Positions 34,218-42,849 of a stretch of DNA of 64,000 nt are shown piece by piece. Source of the stretch: Sandaracinobacteroides sp039808025 (GTDB lineage Bacteria; Pseudomonadota; Alphaproteobacteria; Sphingomonadales; Sphingomonadaceae); the NCBI GenBank assembly GCA_039808025.1, contig JBDHSK010000002.1, forward strand, positions 1 through 64,000. The letters run 5' to 3'. The number at the start of each line of letters is the position of its first letter. Within the stretch, counting starts at the first letter, position 1. The notes under the pieces are model-generated. The model was not told the origin of the DNA. It worked only from the letters and a program-made list of their open reading frames with translations, and did not search any database. The position numbers were made by a program, and so were the translations under genes.

Positions 34218-34385
34218 TTACTTGATCTTGGCTTCCTTGAACTCGACGTGTTCGCGCTTGACCGGATCATATTTGCGGAAGCTCAGCTTCTCCGTCTGGG
34301 TCCGCGGATTCTTCTTGGTCACATAATAATAGCCCGTATCCGCCGTGCTCACGAGCTTGATCTTGACCGTTGTCGGCTTCGCCAT
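34218..34385 (-). CDS. rpmG: 50S ribosomal protein L33
   Basis: 55 aa reading MAKPTTVKIKLVSTADTGYY, with TRTQTEK-like and KYDPVKREHVEFKE segments typical of L33. The Cys zinc ligands found in the C+ type are absent, as usual in this lineage. It binds 23S rRNA near the E site. Confidence 0.97.
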   Translation of the reverse strand: MAKPTTVKIKLVSTADTGYYYVTKKNPRTQTEKLSFRKYDPVKREHVEFKEAKIK

Positions 34386-34468
34386 CTTGTCCTCGAACCA
34401 TGAAAAAAGGAGGACGCCAGACGCCCTTCCGGAAAGGCCGCGCCTCTACGCCAAAACCCCCTTGCAGG

Positions 34469-36673
34469 TCAACCCCGCCGGCCTCGCCGCACACCGGGCG
34501 GCGGCCCGCCCCTGCCGCCGGGGCCGAAACGACGGCCGGCACGGCGGAACCGGGAGCCGCTTTCCACCGGATCAACGCCCGGCAGCGAAAAGCGCAGGCC
34601 GCCACTCACCGGGTCTGCTTCCTCAAGCTTCAGGTCGAGCCATTGGCCCGGCGCAAAGCGGCGGCCGCTCTCCACCCCCTCAAGGTAACGACCGGCCTCG
34701 TCATAGCGGAACCGTTCCTCACCAAGGGCGGAAACCGGAACCAGCCCATCGCCACCGATGGTTTCGACCGTTGCGAAAAAGCCGAAGGCCTGCACCCCTG
34801 AAATGCGCGCCCGCACGATCTGCCCCACCCGGTCGGCAAGATAACGGGCCACGTAACGATCGAGCGTCTCGCGTTCGGCCTCCATGGCTCGCCGCTCGGT
34901 GAAGCTGATATGTTCGCCAATCGCTGCAAACCGCGACCCCGCGTCGTCGGACAGGCCACCTTCGCCCAGCCCGTAGGCCGCCACAAGCGAGCGGTGCACC
35001 AGCACATCGGCATAGCGGCGGATCGGCGATGTGAAATGCGCATAACTACCTAGCGACAGACCGAAATGCCCCTCGTTGCGCGGGCCATAGCTGGCTTGCA
35101 TCTGCGCCCGCAAAACTGCTTCGGAAATTTCAGGAAAATCCGTGCGTTCCCTGGTGCGGTTTAGAACATGGTTGAAGGTGGAAGTGGTAATCACCTGTCC
35201 CAGCGCAAAGCTGACCCCAAGTGTCCCCAGATAGTCTTTCAGGCTGATCAGCTTCTCCCGCTCAGGGCTTGCATGGTTGCGGTACATGACCGGCGCCTTT
35301 TTCACCTCCAGCGCTTTGGCAGCGGCCACATTGGCGGCAATCATCATCTCCTCGATCACCCGGTGGGCATCGAGCCGCTGGCGCTCGACAATGGCGGATA
35401 TGCGGCCGCGCTCGTCCAGCACCACCCGCTTTTCCGGCAGTTCCAGATCCAGAGGATCCCGACGGTTGCGTGCGGTCATCAGCGCCCGCCAGCATCCCCA
35501 CAACGGCTCCAGAACGTTAGCCCCCAACGGGCTTTCTTCCTGGCCGTCGATGATCGCCTGCGCCTGTTCATAGGCGAGGTTCTCGGCGATCCGCACCCTG
35601 GCGCGATGGAACGACCACGCCTTCAGCTCGCCCTGCTCCGACAGGCGAAGCTCGGCCACAAGCACCGCCTTGCCGGCCCCCGATTTCAGGCTGCACGCTC
35701 CTGCCGACAAGGCCTCAGGCAACATCGGCACCACCTGATCGGGGAAATAGACGCTGTTGCCACGATCAAAGGCCGACCGATCGAGCGCCGTTCCCGGCCG
35801 CACATACCAGCTGACGTCGGCAATGGCGACCAGCAGACGCCAGCCGCTGCCGTCCGGCTCGGCGTAAACGGCATCATCGAAATCACGGGCGTCGGCCGGG
35901 TCAATGGTCACGAAGGGAATGGCGGTCCAGTCCGCGCGTGGGCCAAGCGGCCGGTTTTCGGCACGCTGGGCCTCGTCTTCAACTCCGGAAGGAAACTCTG
36001 CCGGTATCCCCTTGGAAGCAATGGCAATGTCTGAAAGTGAAAGGCCGGTGGCGAACGGGTCTCCCAGCAATGCCGTGACATGGGCGACCGAACGCTGGCC
36101 GGAACCTTTCAATTCGGCGCGGACCAGCATCCCCGGAGAGACTTCAGCACTGTGATGTATTGGCCAGCGCCGGCGCGATCGCTTGTCGACCGGCTGCAGA
36201 TGCAGCGCCCCATCGTCATCCTTGCGAACCACCCCAAGCATATGGGCATGGCCACGCGGCAGCCGCTTGATCACCACCCCAAGATAACGCGGCGGCTCGC
36301 CCGAGATACGGGCAAGAATGCGGTCACCGGGTTTCAGACGCTCGGCCAGATGGCCTCGACGATTCGCCTGCGCCACCACCACATCCGGGGCGGTGCCCTC
36401 ATGCTCCCACCGTTCCGGGCGGGCGACGATACGAGCCCCTTGCGCGAACACCACGCTAAGCACGGTTACCCGAGGCAGTCCTCCGCCCATATGAAACGAC
36501 CGCCCCGGCCCGGAATCCAGCACCCCCTCCTCTTCAAGCTCGCCCAGCAGCTGCTTCAGAGCCTGGCGCTCGGCACCTTTCAGGTGAAAGGCTCGGGCAA
36601 TCTCGCGCTTGCCAACCGAAGTGCTGGATTGACGGATAAAGGCCAGTATGGCGTCCCGGTCAGGTAGCGTCAT
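34469..36673 (-). CDS. rnr: Ribonuclease R
   Basis: 734 aa. N-terminal winged-helix (ILAFIRQSSTSVGKREIARAFHL), cold-shock domains, the RNB catalytic domain with FVTIDPADARDFDDAVY and later TSPIRRYADVLVHR, an S1 domain (ARISGVQAFGFFATVETIGGDGLVPVS) and a basic Gly/Arg tail. A 3'-5' exoribonuclease degrading structured RNA. ATG 36673 follows AGAGGAA. It lies 28 bases after topA; the large in-frame extension upstream to 36838 overlaps the topA C-terminus and is unlikely to be used. Confidence 0.95.
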   Translation of the reverse strand: MTLPDRDAILAFIRQSSTSVGKREIARAFHLKGAERQALKQLLGELEEEGVLDSGPGRSFHMGGGLPRVTVLSVVFAQGARIVARPERWEHEGTAPDVVVAQANRRGHLAERLKPGDRILARISGEPPRYLGVVIKRLPRGHAHMLGVVRKDDDGALHLQPVDKRSRRRWPIHHSAEVSPGMLVRAELKGSGQRSVAHVTALLGDPFATGLSLSDIAIASKGIPAEFPSGVEDEAQRAENRPLGPRADWTAIPFVTIDPADARDFDDAVYAEPDGSGWRLLVAIADVSWYVRPGTALDRSAFDRGNSVYFPDQVVPMLPEALSAGACSLKSGAGKAVLVAELRLSEQGELKAWSFHRARVRIAENLAYEQAQAIIDGQEESPLGANVLEPLWGCWRALMTARNRRDPLDLELPEKRVVLDERGRISAIVERQRLDAHRVIEEMMIAANVAAAKALEVKKAPVMYRNHASPEREKLISLKDYLGTLGVSFALGQVITTSTFNHVLNRTRERTDFPEISEAVLRAQMQASYGPRNEGHFGLSLGSYAHFTSPIRRYADVLVHRSLVAAYGLGEGGLSDDAGSRFAAIGEHISFTERRAMEAERETLDRYVARYLADRVGQIVRARISGVQAFGFFATVETIGGDGLVPVSALGEERFRYDEAGRYLEGVESGRRFAPGQWLDLKLEEADPVSGGLRFSLPGVDPVESGSRFRRAGRRFGPGGRGGPPPGVRRGRRG

Positions 36674-36701
36674 GCACGTTCCTCTTTCCGTTGTCGGGCT
36701 G

Positions 36702-39278
36702 TCAGACTCCCTTGGAAGTCGGTTTGCGGGCCGTATTCCTGCTTGCGGCGGGCTTGCTTGCGGCAGCCTTCTTGCGCGATTTGGCGGCTGTTTTGGCTGG
36801 GGCAGCCTTGCGCTTGCGCGCGGGGCTGCTGGCCGCACGCTCGGCCAGCATCGCCACTGCCTGCTCCATGGTCAACGATTTGGGATCAACGCCCTTCTTC
36901 ACCGTGGCATTGGTGGTGCCATCAGTCACATAGGGTCCAAACCGCCCATCCAGCACCTTTACCTCGGCACCGGTTTCCGGGTGTGGTCCCAAAAGCATCA
37001 GCGGCTCTGCCGGCACTCGCCGGTTTCCGCCCTTTGGCTCGGCAAGTTTCACCACGGCCGCATTCATCCCGATCTCGAACAGATCGTTGCTGTCTTTCAG
37101 ATTGGCGTATTTGCCATCATGCAGCAGATAAGGCCCGTATCGGCCGAGATTGGCGATAATGGGAAGCCCGGTTTCGGGGTGAATGCCTACTTCACGCGGC
37201 AACGACAGCAGTTGCAGGGCCTTGTCGAGATCGATCTCGCCCCAGTCACGGGGAATGCTCGAGCGTTTGTCCCCTGATTGCACATAGCGGCCAAAGCGGC
37301 CGGTTTTCACCTCTACAGCGAGGCCAGTGGTCGGGTCGTCGCCAAGGGCCGTCGGGCCATCCTGCTCGTTACCGCCGGCAAGCTGGCGGGTGTAGCGGCA
37401 TTCGGGGTAATTCGAGCACGAGATGAAAGGGCCGTAACGGCCTACCTTCAGGCTGAGCCTGCCTTCTCCGCAGCTGGGGCAACGGCGCGGATCGCTGCCA
37501 TCGGCATGCGGCGGAAACAGGTGCGGCGCCATGAAGCTGTCGAGGGCATCCTCGATCTCCATCGGGCTGTGCTTCAGCACCTCCTCGGTCTTGGGTTTGA
37601 AATCGCGCCAGAAATCTCGCAGAACGGTGCGCCAGTCGGCGGTATCGGCGGAAATGTCATCGAGCTGCGATTCCAGACCGGCCGTGAAATCATACTCGAC
37701 ATAGCGCTCGAAAAACCGCTCGAGGAACGCCGTAACGATCCGCCCTTTTTCCTCGGGGATGAAGCGTTTCTGCTCAAGCCGCACATAATCGCGGTCTTTC
37801 AGCACCTGGATGATCGATGCATAGGTGGACGGCCGGCCAATCCCCAGTTCCTCCAGCCGCTTCACAAGGCTGGCCTCGGAATAGCGGGGCGGTGGCTGGG
37901 TGAAATGCTGCGTTTTTTCAGCACGTTCAGTGATAAGGCTGTCACCTGTCATCAGCCGCGGCAGGCGGGCATCCTCGCCGTCGTCTCCGCCCGGAAGCTG
38001 GCTGGTGTCCTGCTCGTCCTGCCCCTCGGCATAGAGGGCCAGGAAGCCGGCAAACACCACGACAGTCCCGGTTGCACGAAGGCCGGTCAATCCATCGGCC
38101 GACACCATGTCGACGGTGGTGCGCTCAAGGTGTGCGCTGGCCATTTGCGAGGCAATCGCCCGTTTCCAGATCAGGTCATACAGCCGCGCCTCGCTTCCTG
38201 ACAGCCCCGAAGCCGAAGCCACCCTGCCCATGTCGGTGGGGCGGATGGCTTCATGCGCTTCCTGCGCATTCTTGGCTTTCACACTGTAATGGCGCGGATT
38301 TTGTGGAACATAGTCGCGTCCATAACGTTCCATCACCACATCGCGGGCCTGTGCAATGGCCCCGGCATCCATGGAAACGCCGTCGGTGCGCATATAGGTG
38401 ATCAGGCCTGCCTCATACAGTTTCTGGGCGGTGCGCATGGTGTCCTGCGCCCCCATCCCCAGCTTGCGCGACGCCTCCTGCTGCAAGGTAGAGGTGGTGA
38501 ACGGCGGCGCCGGATGGCGCAGCACATCCTTCTTTTCAACCGACGACACGCTGAAACCCGCTGCAGCCACTGTTTGGCGGGCGGCCTCGGCGCTTGCCTC
38601 ATCAGGAAGTGCGAACTTGTCGAGCTTGCGCCCATCGAGCATCGTCAGCCGCGCGGTAAAGCCATGCCCGCCGGCTGTTTTCATGGCCGCCTCGACCGTC
38701 CAGTATTCCTTCGCGATGAACTGTTCGATCTCGCGCTCGCGCTCGACGATCAGCCGCAAGGCCACCGACTGCACCCGCCCGGCACTGCGCGCCCCCGGCA
38801 GCTTGCGCCACAGCACCGGCGACAGGGTGAACCCCACCAGATAATCGAGCGCCCGCCGCGCCAGATAGGCATCGACCAGTGGCTGATCGACGTCACGCGG
38901 GGCGGCCATCGCCGTCTTGACGGCATCCCGGGTGATGGCATTGAAGGTGATGCGCTTCAGAGCTTCGGGCTTCACCGCCTTTTTCTGCTTCAGCAGTTCG
39001 GCAAGGTGCCAGCTGATCGCCTCACCTTCGCGATCAGGGTCGGTGGCCAGAATCACCCGGTCGGCGGTTCTGGCGGCGTCGGTGATTGCCTTCAATTGCC
39101 TGGCGCGATCGGCCGATACTTCCCAGCGCATCGCAAAATCGGCATCCGGATCGACGCTGCCATCCTTGGCGGGCAGGTCGCGGACATGGCCGAAACTGGC
39201 AAGCACCCGCGCCTTGCCACCCAGATAACCCTCGATGGTCCGCGCCTTGGCTGGCGATTCTACAATGACAAGATCCAT
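36702..39278 (-). CDS. topA: DNA topoisomerase I
   Basis: 858 aa. Toprim domain (LVIVESPAKARTIEGYLG) with acidic DPDREGEAISWH, nicking Tyr in LITYMRTDG, then a C-terminal zinc-type repeat (CPSCGEGRLSLKVGRYGPFISCSNYPECRY) followed by further topoisomerase C-terminal repeats (GRFGRYVQSGD, GRYGPYLLHDG, GRFGPYVTDG). The end is a Lys/Ala-rich tail (RKRKAAPAKTAAKSRKK). It relaxes negative supercoils. ATG 39278 has GGAAGGA 9 bases upstream. Confidence 0.97.
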   Translation of the reverse strand: MDLVIVESPAKARTIEGYLGGKARVLASFGHVRDLPAKDGSVDPDADFAMRWEVSADRARQLKAITDAARTADRVILATDPDREGEAISWHLAELLKQKKAVKPEALKRITFNAITRDAVKTAMAAPRDVDQPLVDAYLARRALDYLVGFTLSPVLWRKLPGARSAGRVQSVALRLIVEREREIEQFIAKEYWTVEAAMKTAGGHGFTARLTMLDGRKLDKFALPDEASAEAARQTVAAAGFSVSSVEKKDVLRHPAPPFTTSTLQQEASRKLGMGAQDTMRTAQKLYEAGLITYMRTDGVSMDAGAIAQARDVVMERYGRDYVPQNPRHYSVKAKNAQEAHEAIRPTDMGRVASASGLSGSEARLYDLIWKRAIASQMASAHLERTTVDMVSADGLTGLRATGTVVVFAGFLALYAEGQDEQDTSQLPGGDDGEDARLPRLMTGDSLITERAEKTQHFTQPPPRYSEASLVKRLEELGIGRPSTYASIIQVLKDRDYVRLEQKRFIPEEKGRIVTAFLERFFERYVEYDFTAGLESQLDDISADTADWRTVLRDFWRDFKPKTEEVLKHSPMEIEDALDSFMAPHLFPPHADGSDPRRCPSCGEGRLSLKVGRYGPFISCSNYPECRYTRQLAGGNEQDGPTALGDDPTTGLAVEVKTGRFGRYVQSGDKRSSIPRDWGEIDLDKALQLLSLPREVGIHPETGLPIIANLGRYGPYLLHDGKYANLKDSNDLFEIGMNAAVVKLAEPKGGNRRVPAEPLMLLGPHPETGAEVKVLDGRFGPYVTDGTTNATVKKGVDPKSLTMEQAVAMLAERAASSPARKRKAAPAKTAAKSRKKAAASKPAASRNTARKPTSKGV

Positions 39279-39347
39279 CCGGTGTCCTTCCTGAGGCGCG
39301 GCCCAATAGCCGCCCCCAACCGGATAAAGCAACCTCGCAAGGCCCGA

Positions 39348-40469
39348 TCAGCCAGCCAGAGCCACCCGCCCACCCGCCAGACGCACCACCTTGCCCTCGA
39401 TCTCAAGGTCGGCCAGCAGCGCCTGAACGTCAGCCGCCGTTCGTCCTGACAACCGCACGAGTTCGTCGATGGCGACACCTGAAACCGTCAGCAGATCAGT
39501 AAAAGCATCGGGTGAAGGGGGCTCGGGCCCCGCAGGCTGTTGCTCGGCCGGTGGCCGCATATGCACCAGTGACGCCCCCCTGTTGCGGGGTTGCGGTTGT
39601 GGCTGCCGCACCAGGGGCTGAAAAGGTGACAGCGCTGCCAGCACATCCGCTGCATTCTCAACCAGTATCGCTCCATCCTTCAGAAGGCTGTTGCCACCGC
39701 CCGAACGCGGGTCCGACGGGTGGCCCGGCACCACCATCACATCGCGCCCGGCCTCGGTGGCGATACGTGCCGTGATGAGGCTTCCCGAACCCTTTGCCGC
39801 CTCGATCACCACCAGCGCCTGGGCAACTCCGGCAATCAGCCGGTTACGGCGCGGGAAATGGCGCGCCTGCGGCTCGACGCCGGGGGGTTGCTCGGAAATC
39901 AGCAGCCCTTCCTCGGCGATCCTGCGCTGCAGATTGGCGTGTTCGCTCGGATAGGCGATATCCAGCCCACCGGCGACACAGGCTATGGTGCACCCCGGCC
40001 GGGCACCGGTATGGGCGGCATGGTCGATTCCGCGCGCCAACCCCGATACGATGACGAACCCAGCCTGCGCCAGTTCCGCCGCCATGGCGCGGGCAAGGCC
40101 CTGCCCCACCGCGCTGGCGTTCCGGGCCCCCACCATGGCAATCGCCGGACGCCCGGCCAGAGACACATCCCCGCTTGTCAGCAGCAAAGGCGGCGGGTCG
40201 GCCAGTTCCGCCAGCAGGGGCGGATAATCTGCCTCTCCTGCGAACAGGTGGCGCATGCCCAATCTGGCGGTGGTCGCAAACTCTGCTTCCACACCTGGGG
40301 GTGCCAATCGTTTGCCGGCATCCAGCAGCGCCTCAATGGCTGAACGTGCGTTGCCATGGCGCTTCAGCAACTGCCAATAGGTAACAGCGCCGATGCCATC
40401 GGTGCGGATCAGCCGCAGCCGCGCCAGGCGCTCAGGCTCGGCAAGGGTTCCCGCTGGTTCCGTCGTCAC
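39348..40469 (-). CDS. dprA: DNA-processing protein DprA
   Basis: 373 aa. A helical N-terminus (SAM-like) leads to the DprA Rossmann core with AIAMVGARNASAVG, VSGLARGIDHAAH, RNRLIAG and the GSGSLITARIA segment. A C-terminal winged helix follows (LLTVSGVAIDELVRLSGRTAADVQALLADLE). It loads RecA on incoming single-stranded DNA during transformation. GTG start overlaps the plsY stop (GTGA). Confidence 0.95.
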   Translation of the reverse strand: MTTEPAGTLAEPERLARLRLIRTDGIGAVTYWQLLKRHGNARSAIEALLDAGKRLAPPGVEAEFATTARLGMRHLFAGEADYPPLLAELADPPPLLLTSGDVSLAGRPAIAMVGARNASAVGQGLARAMAAELAQAGFVIVSGLARGIDHAAHTGARPGCTIACVAGGLDIAYPSEHANLQRRIAEEGLLISEQPPGVEPQARHFPRRNRLIAGVAQALVVIEAAKGSGSLITARIATEAGRDVMVVPGHPSDPRSGGGNSLLKDGAILVENAADVLAALSPFQPLVRQPQPQPRNRGASLVHMRPPAEQQPAGPEPPSPDAFTDLLTVSGVAIDELVRLSGRTAADVQALLADLEIEGKVVRLAGGRVALAG

Positions 40470-41050
40470 TTGCTGCCGATCCGTGGCTCCGTTCCCGCAA
40501 GCAGCCGGCGGATATTCTCACGGTGGGTGCGCAACACCCACAGCGCCAGTACCAGAATGATCAGCGCCGGCCGCAGCTGATGCATCGCCCCGAGGGTTGC
40601 AGCAGCCGCAAAGCCGCCAGCCATCCCCCCCAGCGACGAGATCCGGCTGGCCAACGCCACCCCGAGCCAGGCCACTGCAAAAGCTAGCCCGGCCAGCGGG
40701 CTGAGCATCAGGCACACCCCCAGCAGGGTCGCCACCCCCTTGCCACCACGAAACTTCAACCACAGCGGGTGCACATGGCCAACAAACGCACCAGCACCAG
40801 CGGCAAGTGCCGCCGTCTCTCCCGCAAAGTGCTGGCCCAGCCACACTGCCAGTGCCCCCTTGCCGGCATCGAGCAGCAGGGTGGCAGCCGCCAGACCCTT
40901 TCGCCCGGTGCGCAGCACATTGGTGGCGCCGATATTTCCCGAGCCGATGGCGCGGATATCGCCCCCACCGGCGGCATAGGTCAGTAGCATCCCGAAGGGG
41001 ATGCTACCAAGAAAATAGCCGATGACGGCCCAAAGAGCAGATGATTCCAC
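40466..41050 (-). CDS. plsY: Glycerol-3-phosphate acyltransferase PlsY
   Basis: 194 aa. The PlsY signature is complete: GYFLGSIPFGMLL, GSGNIGATNVLRT, GHVHPLWLKFRGGKGVATLLG and WVLRTHRENIRRLLAGTE, with several membrane helices between. It uses acyl-phosphate to acylate glycerol-3-phosphate, starting phospholipid synthesis. The end overlaps dprA by 4 bases. Confidence 0.97.
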   Translation of the reverse strand: MESSALWAVIGYFLGSIPFGMLLTYAAGGGDIRAIGSGNIGATNVLRTGRKGLAAATLLLDAGKGALAVWLGQHFAGETAALAAGAGAFVGHVHPLWLKFRGGKGVATLLGVCLMLSPLAGLAFAVAWLGVALASRISSLGGMAGGFAAAATLGAMHQLRPALIILVLALWVLRTHRENIRRLLAGTEPRIGSK

Positions 41051-41059
41051 GGCGACAGG

Positions 41060-41455
41060 CTACAGGCTTCGATCAGGGGTCTGCAAGCGGGCCGTTGCCT
41101 CTATCTCGATCCGCATCAACGGATCCATCAGCCGGGCCTCGAGCATGGTGGCGGCCGGTCGAACAACACCCAGCCAGCGCCGCAGAATCGGCCAGCAGAG
41201 CTGGAACTCGGTGGCATCGGCCAGCAGATAGCGCACCCGCACGAGATCGGCGATGCCGCCACCGGCTTGACGCAGTGCCGCATCGATGTTGGCAAGTGCC
41301 TGCTCGCACTGCGCCTCGACGCCATCGGGCAGTTGCATCGTCTGGTAATCATAGCCGGTGGTGCCCGAAACGAACACCCAGCCATCGGCTACGACAGCGC
41401 GCGCGTAGCCGATATCCTGCTCAAAGCGTGATCCAGAGCTGATGCAGGTTCGCAT
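41060..41455 (-). CDS. RidA-like protein, second copy
   Basis: 131 aa. GYARAVVADGWVFVSGTTGYDY, RYLLADATEFQ and MRIEIEATARL place it in the YjgF/RidA family. It lacks the usual closing RNxxVEV pattern and differs from the RidA at 33 kb. ATG 41455 has GGGA 6 bases upstream, beginning one base after rlmH. A detox role for reactive imines is inferred from family. Confidence 0.82.
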   Translation of the reverse strand: MRTCISSGSRFEQDIGYARAVVADGWVFVSGTTGYDYQTMQLPDGVEAQCEQALANIDAALRQAGGGIADLVRVRYLLADATEFQLCWPILRRWLGVVRPAATMLEARLMDPLMRIEIEATARLQTPDRSL

Positions 41456-41456
41456 A

Positions 41457-41921
41457 TTATTCCCGATGATAGGGGTGACCGCCCAGAATCGACCAGGCAC
41501 GATACAGTTGCTCGGCCAGCATCACCCTTGCCAGCAGATGCGGCCAGGTAGCCGGGCCGAACGCCAGAACGAGATCGGCGCGATCTCGGGTCTCAGAGTC
41601 ATGGCCATCTGCCGGACCAAGCAGAAACCGCACCTCGCGCACGCCGTCATCACGCCAGCGCCCCAATACTGCCGCCAGTTCGGTGCTGGGAAGGGAACGG
41701 CCGCGCTCGTCAAGCACAACGGTGCGGGCATTGCCGGCCGGTGGAAAGCGACCACCATCGGGCAATTCCGTGATGGTCGCCCCCCAGGTGATGCGCTTCA
41801 GATAGCGGGCCACAAGCTCGGCCTCCGGGCCTCTGCCGGCCTTGCCGAACGCCAGAACCGACAGTTTCAGGGCCGGGCGCCCGCAGCCCTGACCGGGGCG
41901 CCGCCAGCATCGAAATTCCAC
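41457..41921 (-). CDS. rlmH: 23S rRNA (pseudouridine-1915-N3)-methyltransferase RlmH
   Basis: Up to 154 aa. SPOUT fold with LKLSVLAFGKAG, VVLDERGRSLPS, VRFLLGPADGHD and the C-terminal knot LARVMLAEQLYRAWSILGGHPYHRE. It methylates the ribosomal decoding-site helix. The family normally starts at the residues matching LKLSVLA (residue 18). The only in-frame ATG is at 41921, inside rsfS and adding a non-conserved leader. A CTG at 41870 overlaps the rsfS stop as CTGA and would give a 137-aa protein of standard form, so a CTG start is plausible. Confidence 0.9.
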   Translation of the reverse strand: MEFRCWRRPGQGCGRPALKLSVLAFGKAGRGPEAELVARYLKRITWGATITELPDGGRFPPAGNARTVVLDERGRSLPSTELAAVLGRWRDDGVREVRFLLGPADGHDSETRDRADLVLAFGPATWPHLLARVMLAEQLYRAWSILGGHPYHRE

Positions 41922-42244
41922 ATCTTCTCAAGGTTGTAGAACTGCCGCACTTCCGGCCGGAACAGGTGAACGATCACGTCGCTTGCATCGATCAACACCC
42001 AGTCGGCCGTTGACAGGCCCTCGATCCGCACGTTGCGGTTCAGGTCGTGCTTGACATCATGCTCGATCCGCTGGGCCAGTGCCGCCACCTGCCGCGCCGA
42101 TCTCCCCGATGCAATGATCATGTGGTCGGCAATGGTGCTTTTGCCGGCAAGCGGAATCGTGACTATCTCGTCGGCCTGCCCATCCTCCAGACATTTCAGG
42201 ATACGCGCGTGCAATTGCTCCACGCTGTCGGTGGTGTCGTTCAA
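41867..42244 (-). CDS. rsfS: Ribosomal silencing factor RsfS
   Basis: 125 aa from TTG 42244. The RsfS/Iojap domain is clear: HARILKCLEDGQADEIVTIPLAGKSTIADHMIIASGRSARQVAALA, then EGLSTADWVLIDASDVIVHLFRPEVRQFYNLEKMW. It binds L14 and blocks subunit joining. The TTG has GGAGG 10 bases upstream and overlaps the nadD stop (TTGA). An ATG at 42280 adds 12 residues inside nadD and is the alternative. Confidence 0.93.
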   Translation of the reverse strand: MNDTTDSVEQLHARILKCLEDGQADEIVTIPLAGKSTIADHMIIASGRSARQVAALAQRIEHDVKHDLNRNVRIEGLSTADWVLIDASDVIVHLFRPEVRQFYNLEKMWNFDAGGAPVRAAGARP

Positions 42245-42849
42245 ATCGCTGTGTCCTCCATGGGAAGCGAAGTCGCCCAATGGGGCGCCTCGCGGCGCAC
42301 TGCCGTCGCTGATCTCGGGTCAAGCCCAAAACAGGCAAAGCCGATAGCCGGCAGAGTCCAGTTCCTCCACCCGGCGGGGTTGGAGCGACGCCAGCGTCGC
42401 AGCCAGCCCATGGCCGGGGCGAACTGGCTGCTGCCAGCATACCCCGGACGCGCAATCACTACAATCGGCACTTCACGGGCAATGCCGCGCCAGTTTGCCC
42501 AGCAGTGAAACTGCGCCAGATTGTCAGACCCCATCAGCCACACGAAGCGGACATGGGGAAAACGCCTCTTCAGCGCCCGCAATGTATCGATGGTCAGGCG
42601 GGTGCCAAGTGCTGTCTCGATATCGGTGGGGCAAATACGCGGGTGACGCGCCACCCGCCGCGCCGAAGCCACACGCGCAGAAAGCGGTGCCATGCCCGTC
42701 ACCGGTTTCAGCGGGTTCTGCGGTGAAACCAGCCACCACACGGCATCGAGGTGCAGGCGCTGCAAGGCTGCCACGCTCAGGCGGCGGTGGCCACCATGGG
42801 CCGGGTTGAACGACCCGCCCAGCAGGCCGATGGCGAAGCCCCTGTTCAA
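42241..42849 (-). CDS. nadD: Nicotinate-nucleotide adenylyltransferase
   Basis: 202 aa. The nucleotidyltransferase signature GGSFNPAHGGHRRL (a G-x-F-x-P-x-H-x-G-H variant) is near the N-terminus, followed by WWLVSPQNPLKP and WLMGSDNLAQFHCWANW, then VPIVVIARPGY. It makes deamido-NAD in the NAD pathway. The start is a TTG overlapping the proA stop (TTGA). The C-terminus lacks the usual SSTxIR motif that binds triphosphate in most NadD, which is odd: ATAVRREA may replace it. Confidence 0.93.
   Translation of the reverse strand: MNRGFAIGLLGGSFNPAHGGHRRLSVAALQRLHLDAVWWLVSPQNPLKPVTGMAPLSARVASARRVARHPRICPTDIETALGTRLTIDTLRALKRRFPHVRFVWLMGSDNLAQFHCWANWRGIAREVPIVVIARPGYAGSSQFAPAMGWLRRWRRSNPAGWRNWTLPAIGFACFGLDPRSATAVRREAPHWATSLPMEDTAI

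Noticed and set aside
36674..36838. N-terminal extension of RNase R
   Set aside because: Overlaps the Lys-rich topA end, not conserved, and the ATG at 36673 has a good ribosome site.
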